A DNA stretch of 39,832 bases, from the NCBI GenBank assembly GCA_013697655.1, contig JACCWK010000196.1:1-39832 (forward strand), given 5' to 3'. Source of the DNA: Nitrosospira sp. (GTDB lineage: Bacteria; Pseudomonadota; Gammaproteobacteria; Burkholderiales; Nitrosomonadaceae). The position numbers and the translations under genes are program-made. Below the pieces are notes generated by a model, which worked only from the letters and a program-made list of their open reading frames with translations, did no database searches and had not been told where the DNA came from. The first letter of the stretch is position 1. Each line of letters begins with the position of its first letter. Positions 1 through 8,665 of this stretch are shown piece by piece.

Positions 1-1
1 A

Positions 2-127
2 TACATCGCCATGCATAACCAATCCCCCGCACCTTTCGTCTGGACTGCCAAGGCTAATGACATCCTGCAAAAAGTCATCCGCGCCAATCGCCGCTTAAGT
101 TCCAAACAGAATGGCGCACTACACTAG
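2..127 (+). CDS. C-terminal fragment of an IS630-type transposase (cut by window edge)
   Basis: Frame 2 reads YIAMHNQSPAPFVWTAKANDILQKVIRANRRLSSKQNGALH-stop, resembling the IS630-family C-terminus (Y-I-x-x-HN-x-x-P-x-PF-x-WT-x-x-A-x-x-IL). Confidence 0.7.
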   Translation, partial: YIAMHNQSPAPFVWTAKANDILQKVIRANRRLSSKQNGALH

Positions 128-392
128 ACCGAGAACTGCCACCTTAAATGAACCAGGATAATGGTAACGTTACCCGTCGCCGAGCCAAGGAAATGTGCAT
201 TAGCTTAACTTTGCTTTGGCAACCTTGGATGACGGGTACGGTACGTTCCGATCAGAAACCAAACCCAACTTCACCAGACGTAGGAAATCTCTTGCTTATT
301 TGATGCTACAGACAGCATAAACCCATCGACACTGAGGTGAAAATCGACGGGAGTTTTTAATATGAAGTTACCCCTGCGTTACCCTGAAAAGA

Positions 393-428
393 AAAAGGGA
401 TTAGGCTAGTAACCTAATCCCTTGTTTT
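393..428 (-). terminator. Rho-independent terminator downstream of tRNA-Arg
   Basis: Perfect 11-bp stem AAGGGATTAGG/CCTAATCCCTT (395-405/413-423) followed by a T-rich run on the minus strand. Confidence 0.8.
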
Positions 429-430
429 AG

Positions 431-507
431 TGGCGCGCCCGGCAGGAATCGAACCCACGACCCCTTGGTTCGTAGCCAAGTACTCTATCCAACTGAGCTA
501 CGGGCGC
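431..507 (-). tRNA. tRNA-Arg (anticodon ACG)
   Basis: Reverse complement GCGCCCGTAGCTCAGTTGGATAGAGTACTTGGCTACGAACCAAGGGGTCGTGGGTTCGAATCCTGCCGGGCGCGCCA folds as a cloverleaf; loop CTACGAA; CCA encoded. Confidence 0.97.
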
Positions 508-867
508 TAACGCTGGGCAATTTCCTCGGTATTATTTAAAATTGCTCTGCAATTATAGCAGACTGGCGGACAACCAAGTCAAAGCGAACTCTTCTCAAAT
601 CAAAAATATTCCAGAGACTTGCCGCTGGATGTTAAATAACTGCTAGCAGCCTGCCGGACTTGAAGAACAAACTCATGCATCGCCGAAAATACCAGACGGG
701 GAGAATCTACGCATCTGATGCGGAATATATGAGATTATTCTAAAGTGCTGGGGAAGAGCATGGCCCGACTCATAAGGTATTATCAGAAGGGCCCGCCCCC
801 CCAAACTACTGGACGCTATCCGTCACTTCAATTGCCACCAACTGTCCACTATAAAGAGGATACCACT

Positions 868-1224
868 ATGCAATTCATTATTTCCGGAAGCCGAGGAACA
901 GACGATCCAACCATGGCAACACTGCCTTTCATGGCTGCGAAAGTCGCACGGGAGCAAGGCCACGATGTCGTTCTTTTTCTATGGAATGAAGCGGTAACGC
1001 TTGCCCGTCCCGGAATTGGCGATCATGTAACAGGCGTAAACTTACCCCCGTTAAAAGATATACTGACGGCTATTCAGGCTGCGGGTATTCCAATATGGGT
1101 TTGCGGTGCGTGTGCTGTGGCGAGAAAGATTGGAGAACCTGATCTCGTACCCGGCGCGGCGATCAAGACCATGGGAGACTATATCAAGGCGGTGGCTGAG
1201 CGGGAGAAGTGCGTTGCTTTCTAA
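868..1224 (+). CDS. DsrE/DsrF-like family protein
   Basis: The ORF's internal ATG at 868 has an upstream AAAGAGGA RBS. Protein MQFIISGSRGTDDPTMATLPFMAAKVAREQGHDVVLFLWNEAV...VWVCGACA-type DsrE fold signature. Confidence 0.75.
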   Translation: MQFIISGSRGTDDPTMATLPFMAAKVAREQGHDVVLFLWNEAVTLARPGIGDHVTGVNLPPLKDILTAIQAAGIPIWVCGACAVARKIGEPDLVPGAAIKTMGDYIKAVAEREKCVAF

Positions 1225-1327
1225 TTCTACACATGATTAGCCTGGAGCAAACCGGCACCAGATTGAATACCTCCCTAAGGTTTCAGTATGGCAACATGTA
1301 AAACGGTCAACGCAATGCCAGGCAAGC

Positions 1328-2337
1328 CTAAAGATCGGGGATGAGCACCGCCGCGCCGGTCAGTTTTCCTTCCCGCAGCCTTGTCAAAGCGGTATTGGCC
1401 TCGCTTAGCGGCAGGGACTCCGTCGTAACCCTGATTGGTATTTTCGGCGCCAATGCCAGAAATTCCTCAGCATCCCGGCGGGTGAGATTGGCCACCGAGA
1501 CCAGGCGTTTTTCGCGCCATAAAATGTCGTAGGAAAAAGCAGGAATGTCGCTCATGTGAATGCCGCCACAGATTACGATTCCACCAGGACGGATGGTGCG
1601 TAGCGCGGCAGGCACCAAAGCGCCTATCGGCGCAAAGATAATGGCAGCGTCGAGTTCTTCAGGTGGTATCGCATCTGATCCCCCTACCCACATCGCCCCA
1701 TTCTGCCGGCGAGATCCTGTGCCGCTGTATCGCCGGCACGCGTAAACGCAAATAATTTTTTCCCCTGATAGCGCAGAATCTGGGCCAAGATATGAGCTGC
1801 GGCGCCGAAACCGTAAATACCAACCCGATCGGCGTCCCCGGCCATTTTAAGTGCCCGATAACCAATGAGTCCGGCGCATAACAAAGGTGCCGCCTCGACG
1901 TCACTATAATTGCCGGGAATGCGGAAACAATAGCGCGCGTCAGCAACAGTATATTCGGCATAGCCGCCATCGATTTGATAACCGGTAAATTTGGCGTTTG
2001 CACATAAATTTTCATGGCCGCTACGGCAGTAGCCGCATTGACCACAGGTCCAGCCCAGCCAGGGAATACCAATCCGCTCCCCAATTGAAAAATCGCGGAC
2101 ATTTGCTCCGCAAGATACCACGCGGCCCACAATTTCATGGCCAGGAATAATGGGCAGCTTTGGTTTGGGCAATTCGCCGTCAACAACGTGTAAGTCCGTG
2201 CGGCATACGGCGCAGGCTGCGATCTTGACCAATAACTGATTCGGGCCCGGCTGTGGACGAGGTAAGCAGCGCATATTTAGCGCTTGTCCCGGCTTATCCA
2301 GCACCATCGCGTGCATGGAATTATTTAATTGGGACAT
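1328..2337 (-). pseudogene. Zinc-dependent alcohol dehydrogenase, interrupted by one frameshift near 1684-1695
   Basis: 1684-2337 encodes the N-terminal GroES-like/Zn-binding part (GHEIVGRV, CGQCGYCRSGHENLC). 1328-1693 in another frame continues with MWVGGSDAIPPEELDAAIIFAPIGALVPAAL...GGIHMSDIPAF. One added G in the G4 tract (GGGG to GGGGG) would fuse them. Confidence 0.85.
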
Positions 2338-2570
2338 GGCACCACCGATGGTCTACGGGAGGCAATCGAGAAGATGATTATCTGGAATCCTGAACACGCA
2401 TAATTCAACACGCATAATTCTTGCGTACAGTCAATGATATGTTCAGCAGTCACGAAAAAGTCAAACGCTGCGTATTGGTCTTGAGGGGACATTTTCATCC
2501 GCTCGAAGTCGTGCCTCAGCTTGCGCAGTAGGTCCGCCGGTAGTCTTAATTCACCGAATCCTTGATGCAT
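2325..2570 (-). CDS. Small hypothetical protein, apparently C-terminally truncated; companion ORF downstream of the reverse transcriptase
   Basis: ATG at 2570 with upstream AAGGA, 38 bp after the RT stop on the same strand (ORF track starts at an alternative TTG, 2576). N-terminal half is protein-like (LPADLLRKLRHDFERMKMSPQDQYAAFDFFVTAEHIID); the sequence becomes low-quality after that. Confidence 0.5.
   Translation of the reverse strand: MHQGFGELRLPADLLRKLRHDFERMKMSPQDQYAAFDFFVTAEHIIDCTQELCVLNYACSGFQIIIFSIASRRPSVVPCPN
2393..2420. repeat. Perfect 14-bp tandem duplication AACACGCATAATTC x2
   Basis: Read directly: AACACGCATAATTC AACACGCATAATTC, adjacent to where the small companion ORF loses protein-like character. 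Confidence 0.95.
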
Positions 2571-2608
2571 GCCCAATCCTTTTCTCTTGTCTGCCTGGCA
2601 CTTTGCTA

Positions 2609-4357
2609 CTAATCGACGGGGAAATGGAGGCCCCTAAGAAACGCATCGACATCCTCAAGCGAGTTTTCGCCTCCTTCAGTGCCATGATCAGGGTCATCGT
2701 CGGCGGACTCATCCGAATCGGAGACCTTATCGAAATACTCGTCATCCATTTCGTCGAATTCAAATTTGTCTTTTATCAACTCGTCAGTATCAAAGTCAAA
2801 CTCTTCGCTTACTTTCAAAGCCACCTTGAAGTCAAATATAGGATGGCTCTGTTTGCTGTCATCATAAAGGGCGACTCCTCCTGCTTTTAAAGGCCCGAAG
2901 AACTTATGATTATCGATAAAGGAAGTATTACCAACACCAAGCCAGTCGCGGCGCCCTGCTTCATACGCAAGCAGCCATTTTGAATCGGAAAGCGCGCTTT
3001 CCTGAGCATAAGCAGTAAGGGCTGCAGCATTGGCCATCTCGGTCACTAATCTATGCTTAAGCAAGTCTAGAAGAATCAATGTACAGACAGAGCTTCCCAT
3101 TCGCTCGACCTCATGCGCAGCATCAGAATCCAACTCAATTTGTAATTCCTTGCAGGCCCACAAGAGCCAAGCCACTTCTCCATGGTGATTACTAGCGGCA
3201 GCGGATGTGATAATATTGTTACAGAAACGCCTAATGGCGTCCTTGTTCAGTTCATAATGATGGTAATGGTAAGTGAAAAGAATGTGGGTAATAACCTGAA
3301 TAGTATTGGGAAAGCCGTAACCACACTTCAATAAATAGGCCTCAAAGACAGGCCAATTGGATTTCTTGATAATGATCGACGAGATCTGTCTTAGTCCATA
3401 TTTGATCAAACTTTCGTCCCTATACTTTTTCTCTAAAGAAAACAATACTTCGAAATAGTGATGGATGTCGTCGCCCTGAGCTTTACGACGGGGTGAAATT
3501 TGCAGCCTCTTTACGGCGTATTTCCATGACTCCTCAATCATATCACTGACCTTGGTGATTCTTGTTTTAGCTGCGTTAATTTGTAACTCGAAGCTATTAA
3601 CTGCCTTAATTACTGCTGCAAGCCCGCGCTCGGCCTCCTCTCTGGTGTTGAAGAACAAAAAGAAATCATCCACATAACGGAAGCCTGCGGGCCAAGCTCC
3701 TAGCTCCTTATATAATTGAAGATCTACTGCGATTCCAATGATTTCGGCAAGGATATGAGAAGTATCGGGACCGATTGGAAGACCGATGGTTTGCCCATCC
3801 TGCACCGCCATAGATCGCCTATCGAGATCATTGCCGTAAATACCCCTCGCGCCAGGTCTCCGGTTGCTCTTGGCTACAGTCTTTCCATGGAGTGCCCAAG
3901 GAATTGTATGGGTATATAACGTCGGGAAATAGTTGGTGACGTCAGTTATAACAGCATATTGATATCCGGCTCCTGCAAGTACCTTTTCTTCATACAATTC
4001 GCTGAACTTCGTTAGGTTTATTGCGCGAAGGGAATCCTCAAATTTGGGTATGCTGCGGGATAGAGGGCTTTTACAGTAGTGAGATTCTATTAGCGACCAA
4101 TGCTTTGCAATGTCTCTCGATAGAAAATAGTAACCAACCGGATTGACAATGGAGATGTTGCGCCTGCAGTACGACGACCGAGGGACCGAAAACTTTTCGG
4201 GCAAACAGGCATAAGGCTTTTTTCCCTTGTCCAACGCTTCCCACTTTTCTTTAAAGTCGGACAACGCTGACGCAAATGTCGTCGAGGTAAAGCCTGGAGG
4301 TAGCTGGATCGGAAGCATGCCTTTCTCCAAGAGCTTCGTCAGCACCTCATCTTCCAT
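2609..4357 (-). CDS. Stand-alone reverse transcriptase (UG/Abi, defence-associated type candidate)
   Basis: 582 aa. RT motif A VITDVTNYFPTLYTHTIPWALHGK; motif B-like GQTIGLPIGPDTSHILAEIIG; catalytic box FRYVDDFFLFF; then about 330 aa without a recognised maturase, X/Zn or endonuclease domain and a D/E-rich tail. RBS GAGGAGGG before the ATG. Confidence 0.93.
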   Translation of the reverse strand: MEDEVLTKLLEKGMLPIQLPPGFTSTTFASALSDFKEKWEALDKGKKPYACLPEKFSVPRSSYCRRNISIVNPVGYYFLSRDIAKHWSLIESHYCKSPLSRSIPKFEDSLRAINLTKFSELYEEKVLAGAGYQYAVITDVTNYFPTLYTHTIPWALHGKTVAKSNRRPGARGIYGNDLDRRSMAVQDGQTIGLPIGPDTSHILAEIIGIAVDLQLYKELGAWPAGFRYVDDFFLFFNTREEAERGLAAVIKAVNSFELQINAAKTRITKVSDMIEESWKYAVKRLQISPRRKAQGDDIHHYFEVLFSLEKKYRDESLIKYGLRQISSIIIKKSNWPVFEAYLLKCGYGFPNTIQVITHILFTYHYHHYELNKDAIRRFCNNIITSAAASNHHGEVAWLLWACKELQIELDSDAAHEVERMGSSVCTLILLDLLKHRLVTEMANAAALTAYAQESALSDSKWLLAYEAGRRDWLGVGNTSFIDNHKFFGPLKAGGVALYDDSKQSHPIFDFKVALKVSEEFDFDTDELIKDKFEFDEMDDEYFDKVSDSDESADDDPDHGTEGGENSLEDVDAFLRGLHFPVD

Positions 4358-4697
4358 TTACCCTCCTCATACTGATGAGTGCATTGCTTTGGTTATCGAT
4401 CATAGCCGTGTGGCTTGTACGCCCAGTGAGGACCATAGACACAAGCGTTTTTTTTCATGCTAGTTGGTTAGAGCAGCTTAAAACCCTTGACCAGTCTTTG
4501 TTTTTCACAGTCAGGTTAGCGTCTAACTTGCCATTAACTTGGGATTTTACAACTGATGGGAGAAGAACACTTCAGCTTCTCTTCGAGCTTAAAGGGGAGT
4601 CTACGACCTTGCGCCGTTTGAAGATGTAGGTGAAAATGTATGTAGTATTTTAAACTACACTATAAATTCTTACCTATCAGTAACTTGGCTTTAAATC

Positions 4698-4790
4698 TGG
4701 CGGAGAGAGAGGGATTCGAACCCTCGATAAGCTTTTTGAGCCTATACTCCCTTAGCAGGGGAGCGCCTTCGACCACTCGGCCATCTCTCC
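4698..4790 (-). tRNA. tRNA-Ser (anticodon GCU)
   Basis: Minus strand GGAGAGATGGCCGAGTGGTCGAAGGCGCTCCCCTGCTAAGGGAGTATAG...CGAGGGTTCGAATCCCTCTCTCTCCGCCA, type II tRNA with long variable arm. Confidence 0.96.
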
Positions 4791-4871
4791 ATAGAAGAAG
4801 CATTAGGATATCGGTTTACAGCTCCCCGGTCAAACAATGGCTCGTAGTGCTCCAATGTTTCTTGCAAGTTT

Positions 4872-6101
4872 TCAAGATACCTGGTCCAGTTCAAAAACCT
4901 TATGCAATACCCGTACCGCGAGTTCCATGTATTTCTCCTCCACCACCACGGAAATCTTTATCTCGGAGGTAGAAATCATCTGGATATTGATACCTTCTTC
5001 TGCCAGGGCACGAAACATTTTGCTGGCAATCCCGACATGCGAACGCATTCCCACCCCCACTACCGACACCTTGGCTATTCTGTTGCCGCCAATTACACCC
5101 CGTGCACCAATATGAGGTTGCACCTGATTCTTCAGGATATCCATAGTTCTGACAAATTCATTACGATTTATGGTAAATGAGAAATCTGTCATGCCATCGT
5201 GGCCTACATTCTGAATAATCATGTCGACATCGATATTCGCGTCGGCTACCGGGCCAAGGATTTGATAAGCAATACCGGGACGATCGGGCACGCCCAACAC
5301 GGTAATTTTCGCCTCATCATGGTTAAAAGCAATGCCTGAAATAATAGCCTGTTCCATATTTTTACCTTCCTCGAAAGTTATCAGAGTCCCCTCGCCTTCT
5401 TCCTCGAAACTGGAAAGCACCCGCAACCTGACCTTATATTTACCAGCGAATTCGACTGAGCGAATTTGCAATACCTTAGACCCTAAGCTTGCCATTTCAA
5501 GCATTTCCTCAAAGGTGATGGTTTTGAGCTTTCGGGCCTCAGGAACAATGCGCGGGTCGGTGGTATAAATGCCATCAACGTCGGTATAGATCTGGCATTC
5601 TTCGGCTTTAAGCGCCGCCGCTAATGCCACACCAGTTGTGTCAGATCCGCCGCGGCCCAATGTAGTAATATTGCCGGTTTCATCGACTCCCTGAAATCCG
5701 GCTACCGCCACGACATAGCCAGCATCAAGATCGGCGCGTATTTTATCCTCATCAATTTTTAGTATGCGCGCCTTTGTAAAGGCGTTGTTGGTAAGTATTC
5801 TAACTTGAGCACCGGTATAACTCTTTGCCTTGATGCCAAGATCCATAAGCGCCATGGACAGTAGAGCCACGGAAACCTGCTCACCGGTAGAAATCATGAC
5901 ATCCAGCTCACGCGGCGCGGGATGAACCTGAAATTCTTTGGCCAAGGCAATAAGGCGATTGGTCTCTCCACTCATAGCAGAAACCACCACTACAATCTGG
6001 TAGCCGCGAGATTGAAATTTTGCTATTCGGCGTGCAACATTTTTAATGCGCTCAGTACTGCCCACCGATGTTCCACCGTATTTTTGTATAATGAGTGTCA
6101 C
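4872..6101 (-). CDS. lysC: Aspartate kinase
   Basis: 409 aa, MTLIIQKYGGTSVGSTERIKNVARRI (KYGGTSVG), ACT domains at C-terminus. Confidence 0.97.
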   Translation of the reverse strand: MTLIIQKYGGTSVGSTERIKNVARRIAKFQSRGYQIVVVVSAMSGETNRLIALAKEFQVHPAPRELDVMISTGEQVSVALLSMALMDLGIKAKSYTGAQVRILTNNAFTKARILKIDEDKIRADLDAGYVVAVAGFQGVDETGNITTLGRGGSDTTGVALAAALKAEECQIYTDVDGIYTTDPRIVPEARKLKTITFEEMLEMASLGSKVLQIRSVEFAGKYKVRLRVLSSFEEEGEGTLITFEEGKNMEQAIISGIAFNHDEAKITVLGVPDRPGIAYQILGPVADANIDVDMIIQNVGHDGMTDFSFTINRNEFVRTMDILKNQVQPHIGARGVIGGNRIAKVSVVGVGMRSHVGIASKMFRALAEEGINIQMISTSEIKISVVVEEKYMELAVRVLHKVFELDQVS

Positions 6102-6394
6102 GTTATCTATTCTTTATGTTCAGGATAAGGAACTTTGATGCAAATGAAGAAGTCTCATATGTTAAATCAATTACGACGCTGCGAGCGGCCCTCAGATTCA
6201 GATTTAACCTTCAGAAAATAAGAATTTTACCCGATTACCGTAAGGAAAATTGAGTATATGATAATCAGGTAACCATAATAAATGTCAAACAGGATGCACT
6301 TAATACTTGCAATGAATAGCAAAACAAATTAAATTTATGAATGCGCAATAATCCGATAACATAACTCATACCATAACCTATAGAGAGCTGACTC

Positions 6395-6679
6395 ATGAAA
6401 CTCTTTGAAGAAATATCCAATCCTCGTGACATCCGGCGTAAGCTTGGTCTTAATCAGCATGATTTCTGGAGCAAGGTCGGCGTCACTCAAAGTGGTGGCT
6501 CCCGTTATGAAAGTGGGCGGAATATGCCCAGACCCGTGAGAGAACTTGTACGACTCGTACATATCGAGCATATCGATCTGTCCAAGATTAGAAAAGATGA
6601 TCTGGCTGTGGCCGCATTACTGAAAAGCCAGGATCCTGATTTGTACAAAAGCCTGAAAAAGGCTGGAAAATCAAAATAA
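6395..6679 (+). CDS. XRE-type helix-turn-helix regulator
   Basis: 94 aa, RRKLGLNQHDFWSKVGVTQSGGSRYESGRNMP resembles an HTH_XRE domain. Confidence 0.8.
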   Translation: MKLFEEISNPRDIRRKLGLNQHDFWSKVGVTQSGGSRYESGRNMPRPVRELVRLVHIEHIDLSKIRKDDLAVAALLKSQDPDLYKSLKKAGKSK

Positions 6680-6708
6680 CCGGACTCCAAACAACTTCAG
6701 TGCCACTG

Positions 6709-7584
6709 TCAAGGATTGAGCTTGACGGCGAGTCCCAGATCCTGGATTTTTTTACCAAACGTCTCCATCCACGCTTGACTAGCTTTTGTAAGTCGCGAGG
6801 CTTCGGGTTGCGTGGATGGACGAGCAAGACCGTATAGTAGCGCTCCCTTGAGCGCTACACCTTCCCGTAGCAAGTCCTCTATAAAACCCAGATATGCGTC
6901 TGTTTCCTCCTTTACCGGCGGTTTGCCGTCCATTTGAAACACACAGGTCTGAAGCCAGGTAGGGCACAATACTGCAGCCAACCGCAAGTTCTCACCCATC
7001 CGCTTCAAGCTCATTCGTGTGTTATTGATGCGCTGTCTGCCCTCGCGCGTGACACTGTCCAGCTTGAACCAGACCTCGCCATTAAGCTCCGCCATTCGAC
7101 GCAACCCTGCCTGCACACCAGGGCGGTCGATCAAGCTGCCGTTCGTAATCAACACCAATTTAAGTTCTTCTGGCAAATCGTATTCGTACTTTACCTTTCC
7201 AATCACCTCGATCACCTGCTCAAATTCTCTGGCGCTGGTGGGTTCGCCATTGCCCGACAAAGCGATATCATTAATGCGTCGCGCTTCCAAGGGCACCTGC
7301 GTCTGCATGAAAGATCCATATTGAATTTCATGCAAAAATACGCGCAACTCCTTTTCTAGCCTAGCCACATCAATCACCGGCGCGGCGCCACGTTTAAGTT
7401 CCGGCACCTGGCAATAAATACAACGCCAGTTGCAAGCATTGTTGGGATTGAGATTGATGCCTACCGATACGCCGCCAGCGCGGCGCGACACGACCGGATA
7501 TACGTAAGTCATCCCCGCACTGTCGCGACTGTGATCCGCAATATTCAATCGTTTGAAGGTCCGCTGCAATGCTACAATTCCCAT
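6709..7584 (-). CDS. Radical SAM protein
   Basis: CNWRCIYCQ matches the CxxxCxxC 4Fe-4S motif; ALSGNGEPTSAREFEQVIEVI. Start uncertain: candidates at 7629, 7584 or 7512. Confidence 0.85.
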   Translation of the reverse strand: MGIVALQRTFKRLNIADHSRDSAGMTYVYPVVSRRAGGVSVGINLNPNNACNWRCIYCQVPELKRGAAPVIDVARLEKELRVFLHEIQYGSFMQTQVPLEARRINDIALSGNGEPTSAREFEQVIEVIGKVKYEYDLPEELKLVLITNGSLIDRPGVQAGLRRMAELNGEVWFKLDSVTREGRQRINNTRMSLKRMGENLRLAAVLCPTWLQTCVFQMDGKPPVKEETDAYLGFIEDLLREGVALKGALLYGLARPSTQPEASRLTKASQAWMETFGKKIQDLGLAVKLNP

Positions 7585-7585
7585 A

Positions 7586-8053
7586 ATGTTAATCACACGC
7601 AGGCTGGAATTCGATGCCGGCCACCGCATACCATTTCACAATAGCAAATGCCGACACCTGCACGGTCATCGTTATGCTATTGAAATTACCTTGTCTGGCG
7701 ACATTATTACTGACACAGGCGTCGCCGAGCAAGGGATGGTGATGGATTATTCAGAAGTGAAACGTATTGCCAATACTGTGCTGGTAGATAAATGGGATCA
7801 CGCCTTCCTTGTGCATTCGGAAGATATTCCGGTATTGCAATTTCTTCAGTCCCTCGAAGACCATAGAACAATAGTGCTGGATGCGCCGCCAACAGCGGAA
7901 AATCTCGCTCTCGCCGCATTCCGCATACTCGACGCGGCCTATCAGGATAGCTATGGCAATCACCTTAGACTGGAACAAGTGCGTTTGTTTGAAACACCCA
8001 ATTGCTGGGCAGATGCAACGCGAGGGCAAATGCTGGGCACCTCGGGCTTATAA
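7586..8053 (+). CDS. queD: 6-carboxytetrahydropterin synthase / PTPS family
   Basis: MLITRRLEFDAGHRIPFHNSKCRHLHGHRYAIEITLSG (zinc-binding HxnHGH), ...VRLFETPNCWA. Confidence 0.88.
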   Translation: MLITRRLEFDAGHRIPFHNSKCRHLHGHRYAIEITLSGDIITDTGVAEQGMVMDYSEVKRIANTVLVDKWDHAFLVHSEDIPVLQFLQSLEDHRTIVLDAPPTAENLALAAFRILDAAYQDSYGNHLRLEQVRLFETPNCWADATRGQMLGTSGL

Positions 8054-8179
8054 AAGTCCCCGGTCTACAATACTCGGGGTCCCCTCTGACTCACGGCGCC
8101 CGTTTTGCTTTACGTCATCTTTTTGTTACCATGCAAAACCAAAGGGTCCATAAGCCAATTTCTTAGCGAGTCATTTAAA

Positions 8180-8665
8180 ATGAGCTCCTCTACCATGTTA
8201 ACACAGCCTATTCCCGATTTTGAGGTTCCCTCCACCGGCAATAAGCTATTCCGTCTATCCGAAACCTCAGGAAAGTATCTGGTAATTTATTTCTACCCCA
8301 AAGACGACACGCCCGGCTGTACTACGGAGGGCCAACAATTCCGAGACGCTTATAGCGAATTCGCCAAGCTCGACTGCGATATTGTGGGAATCTCGCGCGA
8401 TAGCGTTAAATCGCATGAAAGTTTCAAGACAAAAATGGGATTCCCCTTCGAGCTCTTGAGCGACACTGACGAAACTACCTGTAAGCTGTTCAACGTCATC
8501 AAAATGAAAGATATGTATGGGAAGCAGGTTCGTGGCATAGAACGCAGTACTTTCGTGCTGGACCCGAAAGGAATATTGCAGCGGGAATGGCGGGGGGTCA
8601 AGGTCCCTGGTCATGTTCAGGAAGTGTTGGAGTTCGTAGAGACCTTACCCAGAGGGGAGTCATGA
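8180..8665 (+). CDS. bcp: Thioredoxin-dependent peroxiredoxin, Bcp type
   Basis: FYPKDDTPGCTTEGQQFRDAYSEF signature; start chosen at the internal ATG (MSSSTMLTQPIPDF). Confidence 0.92.
   Translation: MSSSTMLTQPIPDFEVPSTGNKLFRLSETSGKYLVIYFYPKDDTPGCTTEGQQFRDAYSEFAKLDCDIVGISRDSVKSHESFKTKMGFPFELLSDTDETTCKLFNVIKMKDMYGKQVRGIERSTFVLDPKGILQREWRGVKVPGHVQEVLEFVETLPRGES

Noticed and set aside
4227-4629. Plus-strand ORFs upstream of the RT (78 and 84 aa)
   Set aside because: They overlap the RT start antisense or have no RBS and no recognisable family.
2380-4800. Integrative element with tRNA-Ser attachment-site duplication
   Set aside because: I looked for a second copy of the tRNA-Ser 3' end on the far side of the RT cassette and for an integrase; neither was visible.
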